A stretch of 64,000 bases of DNA from HGM13233 sp900762805. Its GTDB lineage: Bacteria; Bacillota; Clostridia; Oscillospirales; Ruminococcaceae. Where the stretch lies: contig CALKMA010000034.1 in the NCBI GenBank assembly GCA_937993755.1, positions 1 to 64,000 on the forward strand, in the 5' to 3' direction. Every line of letters begins with the position of its first letter. The first letter of the stretch is position 1. The notes beneath the pieces are model-generated. The model was not told the origin of the DNA, ran no database searches, and was given only the letters and a program-made list of their open reading frames with translations. Positions 34,494 to 43,981 of the stretch are shown piece after piece. The position numbers and the translations under genes were made by a program.

Positions 34494-34523
34494 TTGCAAT
34501 AACAACACTTTATCTGTTATGAT
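34494..34523 (+). promoter_or_regulatory. Promoter of the flavodiiron protein gene with an inverted repeat
   Basis: TTGCAA (34494-34499) and TATGAT (34518-34523) with 18-bp spacing. ATAACA (34499-34504) and TGTTAT (34515-34520) form an inverted repeat with 10-bp spacing inside the promoter, a possible repressor site. The regulator is not identified. Confidence 0.55.
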
Positions 34524-34589
34524 TGTGGTATAGTAAGGTTGCGCCGCTGTGCCGCCGCCATTTCATCAACAGAAAGGACACCACCGCAC

Positions 34590-36380
34590 ATGAAGATCAC
34601 CCAGGATATCCGCTATATCGGCGTCAATGACCACAAGGTCGATCTGTTTGAGGGGCAGTATCGTGTCCCCAACGGCATTTCCTACAATTCCTATGTTATT
34701 CTCGACGAGAAGGTCGCCGTGATGGACACGGTCGATCAGCATTTCACCCACGAATGGCTCGACAACCTGCAAAGGGAGCTGGGCGGCCGCCAGCCCGACT
34801 ATCTGGTCATCCACCACATGGAGCCCGATCATTCGGCCAACGTCGCCCACTTTGCCGAGGTCTATCCCAACGCCACGCTGGTGGCCTCGGAAAAGGCCTT
34901 TGCCATGATGACGAACTTTTTCGGCACCGGGTATGAGGAGCGCCGTATCGTCGTCGGCGAGGGCGATACGCTGCCGCTCGGCCGCCACACCCTCACCTTT
35001 GTTACCGCGCCGATGGTGCACTGGCCGGAGGTCGTCGTTTCCTACGACAGCTGCGATAAGGTTCTCTTTTCGGCTGACGGCTTCGGCAAATTCGGCGCGC
35101 TCGACATTGAGGAGCCGTGGGACGACGAGGCCCGCCGCTACTATATCGGCATTGTCGGCAAGTACGGCGCGCAGGTGCAGGCGCTGCTCAAAAAGGCCGC
35201 CGCGCTTGATATCGCCATCATTTGCCCGCTGCACGGCCCGGTGCTGACCGAAAATCTTAGCCACTATATCGGCCGTTATCTGACATGGTCGGGCTATCTG
35301 CCGGAGAGCGAGGGCGTCGTGCTGGCGTACACCTCGGTTTACGGCCACACCAGAAAGGCTGTCGAGCTGCTGGCCGAGATGCTGCGCGCCAAGGGCTGTC
35401 CCAAGGTCGTGGTGCATGATCTGGCCCGCTGCGACATGGCCGAGGCGGTGGCCGACGCCTTCCGCTACAGCAAGCTGGTGCTGGCCACGACCACCTACAA
35501 CGCCGATATCTTCCCGTTCATGAAGCAGTTCATCAACCATCTGACCGAGCGGGGCTTCCGCAACCGCACCGTCGGTCTCATTGAGAACGGGTCATGGGCG
35601 CCGTTGGCCGCCCGTGTCATGACTGAAAAGCTGGCCGCCTGCAAAAATCTCAACTGGCTGAGCACGACCGTCAAAATCTTTTCGGCGCTGAACGATCAGA
35701 GCCGCCGGCAGCTTGAGGAGATGGCCGGCGAGCTGTGCCGCGATTACATCGCCCAGTCCAGCGAGCTGGCCGACAAGCATGATATGTCGGCACTGTTCCG
35801 CATCGGCTATGGGCTGTATGTCGTTACCAGCAACGACGGCGGGCGCGACAATGGCCTTATTGTCAACACCGTCACGCAGGTGTCCGACAATCCCAACCGC
35901 ATTGCCGTCAACATCAACAAGGCCAACTATTCGCACCATGTCATCAAGCAGACGGGGCTGCTCAACGTCAACTGCCTGTCGGTCGATGCGCCCTTCAAAG
36001 TGTTTGAGACGTTCGGCTTCCAGAGCGGCCGCAATGTCGATAAGTTTGCCGACTGCACCCCCATCCGCGCCGACAATGGGCTGGTCATCCTGCCCAAGTA
36101 TATCAACGCCGCCATCTGCCTCAAGGTCGAGCGGTATGTCGATCTCGATACCCACGGGATGTTCATCTGTTCGGTCACCGAGGCGCGTGTCATGAGCGAC
36201 CGCGAGACCATGACCTACACCTACTATCAGCAGCACGTCAAGCCCAAGCCCCAGACCGAGGGTAAAAAGGGCTTTGTCTGCAAGATCTGCGGCTATGTCT
36301 ATGAGGGCGACGAGCTGCCGGAGGATTTCATCTGCCCGCTGTGCAAGCACGGCGCCGCCGATTTCGAGCCGATCGAGTAG
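34590..36380 (+). CDS. Four-domain flavodiiron protein with flavin-reductase and rubredoxin domains
   Basis: A 596-residue protein. Residues 1 to about 250 are the diiron MBL-like domain (HHMEPDHSAN ligand motif, FSADGFGKFG, CPLHGPVL). About 255-395 is a flavodoxin domain (AYTSVYGHTRKAVE, ATTTYNADIFP). About 405-545 is a flavin-reductase-like domain (VVTSNDGGRDNGLIVNTVTQVS, NKANYSHHVI). The last 45 residues are rubredoxin (CKICGYVYEG and CPLCKHGAADFEP). It reduces O2 to water or NO to N2O; the built-in rubredoxin and reductase suggest it can take electrons without separate partners. ATG 34590 with AGAAAGGA is preferred over the upstream ATG. Confidence 0.93.
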   Translation: MKITQDIRYIGVNDHKVDLFEGQYRVPNGISYNSYVILDEKVAVMDTVDQHFTHEWLDNLQRELGGRQPDYLVIHHMEPDHSANVAHFAEVYPNATLVASEKAFAMMTNFFGTGYEERRIVVGEGDTLPLGRHTLTFVTAPMVHWPEVVVSYDSCDKVLFSADGFGKFGALDIEEPWDDEARRYYIGIVGKYGAQVQALLKKAAALDIAIICPLHGPVLTENLSHYIGRYLTWSGYLPESEGVVLAYTSVYGHTRKAVELLAEMLRAKGCPKVVVHDLARCDMAEAVADAFRYSKLVLATTTYNADIFPFMKQFINHLTERGFRNRTVGLIENGSWAPLAARVMTEKLAACKNLNWLSTTVKIFSALNDQSRRQLEEMAGELCRDYIAQSSELADKHDMSALFRIGYGLYVVTSNDGGRDNGLIVNTVTQVSDNPNRIAVNINKANYSHHVIKQTGLLNVNCLSVDAPFKVFETFGFQSGRNVDKFADCTPIRADNGLVILPKYINAAICLKVERYVDLDTHGMFICSVTEARVMSDRETMTYTYYQQHVKPKPQTEGKKGFVCKICGYVYEGDELPEDFICPLCKHGAADFEPIE

Positions 36381-36455
36381 CGGCAGCCGTTTATCGGGGC
36401 CAGTCCTTCGCCTGCCTGCGGCAGATCGGGGAGAGCCCGCCGAAGACCTGTGTGC

Positions 36456-36493
36456 AGAGAGGGACGCGCCGTATGGCGCGTCCCTCTCTTGTT
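36456..36493 (+). terminator. Terminator after the flavodiiron protein gene
   Basis: A perfect 15-bp stem, AGAGAGGGACGCGCC, with a GTAT loop, then TTGTTAT. Confidence 0.8.
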
Positions 36494-36589
36494 ATGCTTT
36501 CCGGCGGCAAAGGGCCTGTGAGCAGCTGCCGTTTGGCCGGTTGGGACAGAAGCGCCCCGGTGAAATATCGAGCGACAGAAGGAACAGCC

Positions 36590-36618
36590 TTGCAAATATC
36601 CATTTTATATGGTATTCT
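36590..36618 (+). promoter_or_regulatory. Promoter upstream of the flippase gene
   Basis: TTGCAA (36590-36595), 17 bp, TATTCT (36613-36618). It is about 340 bp before the flippase start; the stretch between shows no gene that I can support. Confidence 0.5.
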
Positions 36619-36956
36619 TTTGTCAGAACATTCGTAAGGCTTAAAACGCGGGGCAACACCTGTGCCGGAGAATACGGCGGGTCTGCCGTGTCGCCTGCTG
36701 CGCGTGCGGGGAGGTCCGTGCCGGCTCATGCGCCTTCGCCTGCAGCCGCGCCGAATGTGCGGGCCGGCGGCAGGGTTCCCTGGCCGGTGCCGCCCGTCGG
36801 CGTGCCCTTTTGCGCCCGTCCGGGCGGGCTGCTGAAAAGCCGATACCTTTCGGAGATATAGTATTAATGAATTGCCCGGCCGGTCAGCGCCTTGCGGCCG
36901 GCTTTTTGGGGCCGCCGCGGATGCGCCGGCTAAAAATTCGCAAAGGATGTGACGTA

Positions 36957-38492
36957 TTGCCGACCCGCAGTCAATTGGCACTCCGCAACCTGGTGACCAG
37001 CCTGATGCTTCAGACGCTGCTGTTTATTTCCGGTATGCTGCTGCCGCATTTCTTTTTGCTTGTCTACGGCTCGACTGTCAACGGCATGGTCACATCGGTG
37101 TCGAATATCATCAGCTACATGGCGCTGGTGGAGGCCGGCATCACCTCCTCGGCGGCCGTGGCGCTTTACCGCCCGCTGCTGCAGCAGGATACCGAGGCGC
37201 GCAACTGCGCCCTGTCGGCTGCCGCCAGCTTTTACACCCGTTCGGGTCTGATCTATGCGCTGCTGCTGACGGTCATGGTGGCCGTGTATCCCGTGCTGGT
37301 CGAAAGCCAGCTCGATTCCAGCCTCACGCGATGGATGATCGTAGTGCTGGCCGCCGGCAATCTGTTCAACTATCTGCTCATCGGGAAATACCGCGTGCTG
37401 GCCACGGCCGATCAGAAGCTGTATATCTGCAATCTCTATCGCTGCCTTGAGGTGATCGGCACGATGACCGTCACCCTTTTGCTCATCCGTATCCGCGCCA
37501 ACGCCGCGCTGGTCAAGGCGGCCGGAGCTTTTTTCGGCATCGGCAGCGGGCTGCTGGTGGTGCTTTATGTGCGCCGCCATTATGCGGGCCTTGATTTCCG
37601 CCGCCCCTTTGCAAAGGACACGCTGTCGCAGCGCTGGTCGGCGCTGGCGCATCAGGTGGCCGGTGTTGTCACCGGCAGCATCGGCACCGTGCTGGTCACC
37701 GCCTTCACCGGGGCGCGGTCACTGGTCGAAACGAGCATCTACGGCGTCTACGAGCTGGTGGCGTGGGGGCTTCGGTCGATCATCACGACCTTTGCCAACG
37801 GCATTGTGTCAGGCTTCGGCCAGCTTTTCGCGATGGACGATCAGCGGCTCATCCGCCGTGCCGCTTCCAATTTTGAATACCTCTATCAGCTCATCGCCTT
37901 TGTCTGCTACGGCTGCATGGGCTATCTGATCCTGCCCTTTGTCGCACTCTACACCGCCGGCGCTGACGTCGATTATGTGCGCCCGGCTGTCGGTCTGCTG
38001 TTCACCGCCGTCGGTTTTCTGCAGAGCATCCGTCAGCCCGGCATCGTACTCATCAACGCTGCCGGCCATTTCCGGCAGACACGGCGGCGCGCCGTGATCG
38101 AGGCCGCCATCGTGGCGCTGCTGTCGCTGGCGCTGGTCAGGCCGCTTGGGATGATCGGCGTGCTGCTTGGTTCGCTGGCGGGGGCTGTCTACCGCACGGC
38201 CGACGTGCTGATCTATGTTGAACGGCATCTGGTGCCCGGTATGCTCATGACGACGCTGCTCCGCCTGCTGCGCGGGCTGGCGGCGGCGGGCGTGGGGCTG
38301 TGGCTAGTCAGCTTGACGGGGCTTTCGGCTGCCGGCAGCTGGTTCAACTGGTTCGGCACCGCTGTGGTGACGGCGCTGCTGCTGGGCCTTACAGTGGGCG
38401 GAGCGGCCTTTCTCACCGAGCCGGACGAGATGAAGCAGCTGTTCGGCCGGCTGAAGGAGGTGCTGCACCGCAGAAAATCGGGGAGGAGTTGA
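36957..38492 (+). CDS. Polysaccharide-type flippase (MOP superfamily)
   Basis: A 511-residue membrane protein with about 12-14 helices, starting LPTRSQLALRNLVTSLMLQTLLFISGMLLPHFFLLVYG. The pattern of paired helices and short loops, and the central NGIVSGFGQLFAMDDQRLIRRAASNFEYLYQLIAF, resemble Wzx/PST lipid-linked oligosaccharide flippases of the MOP superfamily. No glycosyltransferase genes are adjacent, so the substrate is unknown. The likely start is TTG 36957, with AAAGGA before it; in-frame ATGs at 36867 and 36921 lack good binding sites and would add residues with no membrane character. Confidence 0.75.
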   Translation: MPTRSQLALRNLVTSLMLQTLLFISGMLLPHFFLLVYGSTVNGMVTSVSNIISYMALVEAGITSSAAVALYRPLLQQDTEARNCALSAAASFYTRSGLIYALLLTVMVAVYPVLVESQLDSSLTRWMIVVLAAGNLFNYLLIGKYRVLATADQKLYICNLYRCLEVIGTMTVTLLLIRIRANAALVKAAGAFFGIGSGLLVVLYVRRHYAGLDFRRPFAKDTLSQRWSALAHQVAGVVTGSIGTVLVTAFTGARSLVETSIYGVYELVAWGLRSIITTFANGIVSGFGQLFAMDDQRLIRRAASNFEYLYQLIAFVCYGCMGYLILPFVALYTAGADVDYVRPAVGLLFTAVGFLQSIRQPGIVLINAAGHFRQTRRRAVIEAAIVALLSLALVRPLGMIGVLLGSLAGAVYRTADVLIYVERHLVPGMLMTTLLRLLRGLAAAGVGLWLVSLTGLSAAGSWFNWFGTAVVTALLLGLTVGGAAFLTEPDEMKQLFGRLKEVLHRRKSGRS

Positions 38493-39038
38493 TTTTCCGT
38501 GCCTGGCCGAAGGCCGGCCCCTTTGGGACGGTTGGCTTGCCGCATAGCCTTTTCGATAAAGCGCCATCGGCCGCTTTTCCGGCCTACCATACGCTCTGAG
38601 AACAGAGGATGGGAGCGGGACGCCGCCTCTTCACCTATGACCCTTATTTCTGCACGCTGCTTTGGACTGCATACAAAATGGACTCTGTGCCGGCCCTGCC
38701 CGTTTGGGTTGCCGGCGCAGAGCTTTTTGCGTTTGGCGGAACGAACGAGCGATCCTTCCCGCAAGGCGCGGAGAAGGGGCGCGCAACCATGCCATGCGTG
38801 CTGACATGGGGCGGCTCGCTCTTTGGGTTTTCGCAAAGGTTCTGGCTAATTCTTGCCCGCAGCCCGCACAGCGGAAGCGCTTTTCTGTTTTTTGCTGCTT
38901 TCCGATATGAAGCCGCTTTCAACCCGCCGCGGGGTCATATGCCGCCCGCGGCGATAGATCGCGGCCGCTCGCTCCGGCAGCATCCCCGGCCTTCTCATAT
39001 CCGGCCTTGTCCTCGCATACAGTTTTACGAGGGGAAGG
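38493..39038. other. Non-coding gap
   Basis: This 546-bp stretch holds only short overlapping frames on both strands without binding sites. I see no RNA gene or clear promoter in it. It could contain decayed coding sequence. Confidence 0.4.
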
Positions 39039-40157
39039 ATGGTGACAGCTATGAAAAAGGACGGGTTCCGGCGGGCTGCGGCCGCTGCTGCGGCGCTGCT
39101 GGCGGCAGCCGCCGTGGCTGTGACGGCCGTGCGCACCGTTGGCGCTGACGGCTGGGGCATTCTGGCGGCGACGGCTATGTTCCCGATGCAGGTCTCCCTG
39201 CCGCTGCTGCTGACGGCCGGCGGCCAATCGGGTCAAACGGTGGTCGAGCCGGAGCATCCGGGCGCCGGCGATCCCATCCTCCCGGAGCAGACCGACCCGC
39301 TGCGCGCCCGGTACGCCATTCCGACCGACAATACCGGCAGTGAGCTGATCCCGGAGGAAAACCGCGGCGTCATTCAGGACACCTTTTACGGCTCCGGCAG
39401 CTCATCAGCCTATCTCGATTACAAGGGCGGCAACATCAACAACCGCACGGAACACACGGCGGCCGAGCTGGCCGAGGCGCTGGCCGAGCCGCTCGGTTAT
39501 CGGGTCGAGCTTTATTCGTCCGAGCCGCAGGTGCTCATCTACCACACGCACACCAACGAGAGCTTTGACCGCTACACAGCGGGCTATTTCGACCGCACCT
39601 ATCCCACCCGTCTCAGCGACGCCGACCGCAATATGATCAGCGTCGGCCGCATCACGGCCGAGGTGCTCAACGCGGCCGGCATCAACACCATCCAATGCCA
39701 GACGACGCACGACAACCAATACAACGGCTCCTACCAGCGTTCGCGGGCGTCGGTGCAGGCGCTGCTCCGGCAGTATCCCAGCATCAAGGTCATTCTCGAC
39801 CTCCACCGCGACGGCATCGAGAGCGGCGGCGTGCGGATGCGCCCCATCGTGGAGATCGACAGTGTTCCGGCGGCGCAGTTCATGATTATTGCGGCGGCCG
39901 ACAAGGAAAACCGCTGGGATTATCTTGAAAATTTGCGGCTGGCCGCCCGTGTGCAGAGCGCGTCGGCCGCGCTCTATCCGGGGCTGGCGCGGCCGGTGAG
40001 CTTCAAATATACCACCTACAACCAGGATCTCGCCCCCGGCGCGCTGCTGGTGGAGGTCGGCAGCCATGGCAATTCGCTGACCGAGGCGCAGTACACGGGC
40101 TACCTGCTGGGGCAGGTGCTGGCCAAAGCCTTTACCGACCTTGCCGGAGAGGGGTAG
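39039..40157 (+). CDS. spoIIP: Stage II sporulation protein P (SpoIIP) family
   Basis: A protein of about 370 residues with an N-terminal membrane anchor (RRAAAAAAALLAAAAVAVTAVRTV), a proline-rich linker and a C-terminal SpoIIP hydrolase domain: VLIYHTHTNESF, ISVGRITAEVLNAAGI, IKVILDLHRDGIESGG and LLVEVGSHGNSLTEAQ. SpoIIP is an amidase/endopeptidase that thins septal peptidoglycan during engulfment with SpoIID and SpoIIM. It implies an endospore former. Start is uncertain among ATG 39039, GTG 39042 and ATG 39051; GGGGAAGG lies just before all three. Confidence 0.9.
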   Translation: MVTAMKKDGFRRAAAAAAALLAAAAVAVTAVRTVGADGWGILAATAMFPMQVSLPLLLTAGGQSGQTVVEPEHPGAGDPILPEQTDPLRARYAIPTDNTGSELIPEENRGVIQDTFYGSGSSSAYLDYKGGNINNRTEHTAAELAEALAEPLGYRVELYSSEPQVLIYHTHTNESFDRYTAGYFDRTYPTRLSDADRNMISVGRITAEVLNAAGINTIQCQTTHDNQYNGSYQRSRASVQALLRQYPSIKVILDLHRDGIESGGVRMRPIVEIDSVPAAQFMIIAAADKENRWDYLENLRLAARVQSASAALYPGLARPVSFKYTTYNQDLAPGALLVEVGSHGNSLTEAQYTGYLLGQVLAKAFTDLAGEG

Positions 40158-40358
40158 CGCCGCTTTGCCGGATGGGCCAGCGAAAAGGGAAGCTCGCCCG
40201 TCTGCTTCGCTGAGACAGCCTTATCCGGCGGGGCTTTGGGAGAGGGATTTTTAAGAGGCGGGCAGCCGCCTGACGAGCTTCTGTAAAAGGGAAAGCGCCT
40301 GTAATACCGCCCGACGGAGCCGGCATGATCCTGACGGGACGGGGGGCTCCGGCAGGTG

Positions 40359-40387
40359 TTGACAAAAGCCGGCGGGTAGGGTATAGT
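40359..40387 (+). promoter_or_regulatory. Promoter of the small lipoprotein gene
   Basis: TTGACA (40359-40364), 17 bp, TATAGT (40382-40387): the closest match to the standard consensus in the window. Confidence 0.75.
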
Positions 40388-40421
40388 ATACTGCGGGGAA
40401 TGCCCCGAAAGGAGAAAAGAA

Positions 40422-40934
40422 ATGAAAAAGCTTGCAGCGCTTTTGCTGGCGCTTGTGCTGACCCTTGTGTGCGCGGCCTGCGGCAGCCCGGCTCAGACAG
40501 TTCCCGATACCATCAAGGGTGTCACCTTTGATGTGCCCGAAGGCTTCACGGCCGACAAGGAGGGCTTATGGCTTGCCGACACATATCCGGTCGATGGATC
40601 CAACATCATGGTGCAGGAGGCCAGCGTCGATCCCGGCTTCTCGGCCTATTCCGAGAAGACAGTTGCCGCCGCCATCGAAAAGCAGTATAAGGAACAGTAT
40701 GATTATGACGTCACCGTCAGCTTCGATTCCTTTGAGTCCGTTGAGCTCAATGGTGTGCCCGGCTATCGCATGGCTCTGCGCTATGAGATGAGCGGCTACA
40801 ACGTCTACCAGCTGGAATATGTTTTCAGCGCCAAGGAGAATTCCTACATTGTTGTGTTCACGGATATGAACGACGGCGAAAAGGCCGACGCTTTTGCCAA
40901 GGCCGGCGAGACGCTCAAGCTGACGGTCGAATAA
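40422..40934 (+). CDS. Small predicted lipoprotein, function unknown
   Basis: A 170-residue protein with a lipoprotein signal, MKKLAALLLALVLTLVCAAC, lipidated at Cys20, so it should sit on the outer face of the membrane. The mature part is a compact alternating beta pattern: GVTFDVPEGFTADKEGLW, then VELNGVPGYRMALRYEM and NSYIVVFTDMNDGEKADAFAKAGETLKL. This resembles the PsbP/DUF1795-like fold of small surface proteins, but I cannot name a family with confidence. AAAGGAGA precedes the ATG; it has its own promoter and terminator. Confidence 0.85.
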   Translation: MKKLAALLLALVLTLVCAACGSPAQTVPDTIKGVTFDVPEGFTADKEGLWLADTYPVDGSNIMVQEASVDPGFSAYSEKTVAAAIEKQYKEQYDYDVTVSFDSFESVELNGVPGYRMALRYEMSGYNVYQLEYVFSAKENSYIVVFTDMNDGEKADAFAKAGETLKLTVE

Positions 40935-41014
40935 AGGCTGTCCGGCAGCAAACGGGTGCGGCCGCTTGCCGCGCCGCCCGAAGCACGGCAGTGCGGCTGA
41001 CAGCCGGAAAAAGA

Positions 41015-41049
41015 AAAATCCTCCGCGCGTGCGGAGGATTTTGTTTCTT
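41015..41049 (+). terminator. Terminator after the small lipoprotein gene
   Basis: A perfect 12-bp stem, AAAATCCTCCGC, with a GCGT loop, followed by TTTTGTTTCTTT. Confidence 0.8.
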
Positions 41050-41384
41050 TGCCGCGCACAGCCGCTTGCTTTTTTGGAACGGCGCCGTGCGGCCCGGAGC
41101 GCGGAAGACGGAGGCAAGCCGGCAGATGCCTGTCCGCATAGGCTTCCCTTCGGGGCGGCAGTGCGGTCAGCCGCGCCGCCGGTGATTTTTTCTTTGCCCA
41201 TATTGATACGGCTGCCGGCGCGGCGTATGATTAAATCGTCTGATCCAAAGCATCCGGCTTTAAATAAAGAAATGCAGGCAGCCGGGGGCGCCGCCCATAC
41301 CGCCGCGGCTTGAACGGGACGCAGTCATAAGTGCGGGGCGCCGTCCGTTCCGGCACAAAAGAGAAATACCGCACAGGAGGAAAA
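41050..41384. other. Non-coding gap
   Basis: No supported gene between the lipoprotein terminator and the acetyltransferase gene; only short GC-driven frames cross it. Confidence 0.4.
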
Positions 41385-41936
41385 ATGGAAATACGCACAC
41401 AGCGTCTGATCCTGCGCCCGTGGCGGGAGACCGACGCGGAGAGCCTGTATGAATATGCCAGTGACCCTGAGGTCGGCCCCATCGCCGGCTGGCCGCCGCA
41501 CAAGAGCGTCGCGGACAGCCTTGCGGTCATCAGAAACGTTTTGTCGGCGGAGGAAACCTATGCCGTGTGCCGAAAAGAGGACGGCCGGGCGATCGGCAGC
41601 GTCGGCCTGATTCTGAACGGCCGCACCGACATGACCGACAGGGACGATGAATGCGAGCTGGGCTTCTGGATAGGCCGGGAATTCTGGGGGCAGGGTCTGA
41701 TCCCGGAGGCGGCAGGGGCGCTGCTGGACCATGCGTTCGGTGGGCTGCATATGCGCACCGTCTGGTGCGGCTATTATGACGGAAATGCCAGGTCGAAGCG
41801 CTGCCAGGAAAAGCTGGGCTTTGTGTACCACCATACCTGCAAGGATGTTCCCGTTTTGCGGCTGGGAGAAACGCGGGTCGGCCATACGAACTTTATGACG
41901 AGGGAGCGCTGGCAGGCATTGCGGGAGGAACGATGA
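41385..41936 (+). CDS. GNAT family N-acetyltransferase (RimJ/RimL-like)
   Basis: A 183-residue protein starting MEIRTQRLILRPWRETDAESLYEYASDPEVG, the usual opening of RimJ/RimL-type acetyltransferases. ELGFWIGREFWGQGLIPEAAGALLDHAF contains the acetyl-CoA pyrophosphate loop (QGLIPEA form) and NARSKRCQEKLGF is the C-terminal motif. It should transfer acetyl from acetyl-CoA to an amine; the target is unknown. ATG 41385 has AGGAGGAAAA, so the 18-codon upstream extension is rejected. Confidence 0.9.
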   Translation: MEIRTQRLILRPWRETDAESLYEYASDPEVGPIAGWPPHKSVADSLAVIRNVLSAEETYAVCRKEDGRAIGSVGLILNGRTDMTDRDDECELGFWIGREFWGQGLIPEAAGALLDHAFGGLHMRTVWCGYYDGNARSKRCQEKLGFVYHHTCKDVPVLRLGETRVGHTNFMTRERWQALREER

Positions 41937-41997
41937 CAAAGCGGATCCGGCAGCACGCAGGCATTCCGGCGGCCGTGCCGGGTTCTTAACGCAGCCG

Positions 41998-42414
41998 CGG
42001 GAGCACACATCTGCTGTATGCCTTCTCAAAGGGTGCGTTCCGGCGCGTCAACTTTCCGGGGCTCGGCGTGCCGATCGACATCTATGCCGCTCGGTCAGCA
42101 GCCTCTGAAATGGGCCTTTTCTGTCTGTCCGGCGCGCTGCCGGCTATATTCTGGCCGCCCTTGCGCGGGCGGTCTGCCGGTCGGAGAGCAAGCGCTTCAA
42201 GGCGGCGCTCTATTACAGCGCCATGATTCGCTGCTGCCCGACGGCGCTGTATTTGAGCCGGCTCTGCGGTCTTTTCGGCGACGATATGAACGGCATTGCG
42301 CGGCTGATGCCTGAGCGGACGGCAAGAGCCGGCTTCGGCGGGCTGCCGGCTGTCAATGCGCCGGTGTTCTGGAAGCGGGTGCTGCCCGCGCACCGAGAGG
42401 CGTTTCAGTTATAG
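41998..42414 (+). pseudogene. Frameshifted gene remnant
   Basis: Two coding-like stretches in different frames follow one another. One reads LLYAFSKGAFRRVNFPGLGV and continues to about 42120. The other starts near 42122 (LSVRRAAGYILAALARAV), continues SKRFKAALYYSAMIRCCPTALYL and ends AHREAFQL at the stop at 42412-42414. A change of frame near 42115-42125 would join them. No start codon with a binding site is visible at the 5' end. I cannot name the parent family. A decayed gene is the simplest reading. Confidence 0.4.
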
Positions 42415-42492
42415 CGGGCAGGTCTGCCCCGACCGCCGGCGATCGACGGATACTAAGAGATACGATATAACAGATATTAAGGAGAAGCATTC

Positions 42493-43050
42493 ATGAACAG
42501 CAAGGCACTGCATACCATTCAGATCCTTTCTGAAACAGGAAGGATACTCAGCAGGATCATCTTCATCTGCTGCATCGTCGGCATCAGCGGCTGCGCCGTT
42601 GGGGCGTTTTGCCTCGCCGTCGGTGCCGAAACGCTGAAGCTCGGCGGCGTCAGCCTCCATATGCTGCTCGAAACGAGCGCCGGCGTCAGCGCCGGCACAC
42701 TCTATGCCGTTGCGGCAGTGGGCGCTGTTCTGTGCGTCAGCGAGGGAGTGCTGGCCAAATTCGCGGAGGTCTATTTTAAGCGCGAGCTGGCCGATGGCAC
42801 ACCTTTTACAGGCAGGGGAGCCGGGGAGCTGCGGCGGCTGGGCATCCTCACCGTCAGCATTTCGGCCGGCGCCTCGATACTGTGCGCCATTATTCATAAG
42901 CTGTTTTCGCGTTACCTTGCCGATGTCGCGCCGTTCGACCTTGCCGATTCCGGCATGATCCTTCTCGGTGTCATGCTGATCGTGCTGTCGGTGTTTTGCC
43001 GGTACGGCGCGGAGCTGGCCGAGGGGCGCGGGCAGGGCACCGAGGCCTGA
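42493..43050 (+). CDS. DUF2975-like membrane protein
   Basis: A 185-residue protein with four predicted membrane helices (IIFICCIVGISGCAVGAFCLAVG; LYAVAAVGAVLCVSEGVLA; LGILTVSISAGASILCAIIH; SGMILLGVMLIVLSVFC). The segment AEVYFKRELADGTPFTGRGAGELRRLGI is typical of DUF2975 proteins, whose function is not established. An AAGGAGA site precedes the ATG. DUF2975 genes often precede a small HTH regulator of the YozG type; none is present here. Confidence 0.75.
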   Translation: MNSKALHTIQILSETGRILSRIIFICCIVGISGCAVGAFCLAVGAETLKLGGVSLHMLLETSAGVSAGTLYAVAAVGAVLCVSEGVLAKFAEVYFKRELADGTPFTGRGAGELRRLGILTVSISAGASILCAIIHKLFSRYLADVAPFDLADSGMILLGVMLIVLSVFCRYGAELAEGRGQGTEA

Positions 43051-43410
43051 TCTGCCCTGAACGATAACAGATGCGGCCGGCCGCCGCGCCGCTGTCGGCG
43101 CTTCAGGCGACCTCGGAACAAAAGAGCCGCCGGCTGCTGATGAGCATCCGGGTCAAGGCGCCGGGGCTTGCCGGCAAGACCAACCGGCCGCCGGCTGCGT
43201 CAAGCGGGGAAGCCTTGCAAAAATGCTTGGCCGGCACAGAGGGCGGCGGCAGCCGCATGACCGAACAAAGAAAACATTAAAGAAGAAAACGGAGTATTTT
43301 TTGAAGCATTCTCATTTGAAAATGGAGCGTGTGGGCTGACCGGGAGGCCGGCCAATCCACACATGCCACGCCTCCCGAAGGACCGGAACCCATCTTCAGG
43401 AGGAAAACCG
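43051..43410. other. Non-coding gap
   Basis: I find no supported gene in this 360-bp stretch before the RNHCP gene. A 69-codon frame crosses it without a binding site. Confidence 0.4.
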
Positions 43411-43836
43411 ATGAACCGTGAAAACAAACGGAAACAATTTGAAAAAGGATATTATAAAAACCACCCCTGTCATGACACCTTCACCTGCAGAGTATGCGGC
43501 AGGCTTGTCACTCCGCAGAACGCGGGGAGCGGCCACCGCAACCACTGTCCCAACTGTCTTTGCAGCCTTCATGTCGATATCGAGCCGGGCGACCGGCAGT
43601 CGGACTGCGGCGGCATCATGGAGCCGGTGGCGGTATGGGTGCGTCGGGACGGAGAATGGGCCATCATCCACCGCTGCCGCCGCTGCGGAAAGCTCAGCTC
43701 CAACCGCGTGGCGGCCGATGACAACCCCATGAAGCTTATGAGCATTGCCATGAAGCCGCTGAGCAGCCCGCCGTTCCCGCTGGAGAGGCTGGAGGAAATG
43801 ACGGCGCTTATGGGCGGCGACGGCAGAGCAGAATAG
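43411..43836 (+). CDS. RNHCP domain protein (zinc-ribbon-like)
   Basis: A 141-residue protein with two cysteine pairs around the signature GSGHRNHCPNCLCSLHVD: FTCRVCGRLV, then HCPNC, and HRCRRCGKLSSNRVAADDN further on. The RNHCP domain is named for this motif and is likely a zinc-binding RNA- or DNA-related module; its role is not known. ATG 43411 has AGGAGGAAAA, so it is preferred over the in-frame ATG at 43363. A terminator lies 107 bp after the stop. Confidence 0.88.
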   Translation: MNRENKRKQFEKGYYKNHPCHDTFTCRVCGRLVTPQNAGSGHRNHCPNCLCSLHVDIEPGDRQSDCGGIMEPVAVWVRRDGEWAIIHRCRRCGKLSSNRVAADDNPMKLMSIAMKPLSSPPFPLERLEEMTALMGGDGRAE

Positions 43837-43943
43837 GCCGCACGCCTGATTTTCAGCAAAAAACCTGAACGCCCCTTTCGGGAATGAGGCAGGGCAAAAA
43901 GGTGCGGCAGCGCTCATTGCGGCCTGCCGCACGGCTCAAAAGG

Positions 43944-43981
43944 AAAGCGGAGAGGCTTCAGCCGGCCTCTCCGCTTTTTTT
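43944..43981 (+). terminator. Terminator after the RNHCP gene
   Basis: A perfect 13-bp stem, AAAGCGGAGAGGC, with an 8-nt loop and a seven-T run. Its 3' half overlaps the last codons of the convergent NusG-II gene. Confidence 0.8.
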
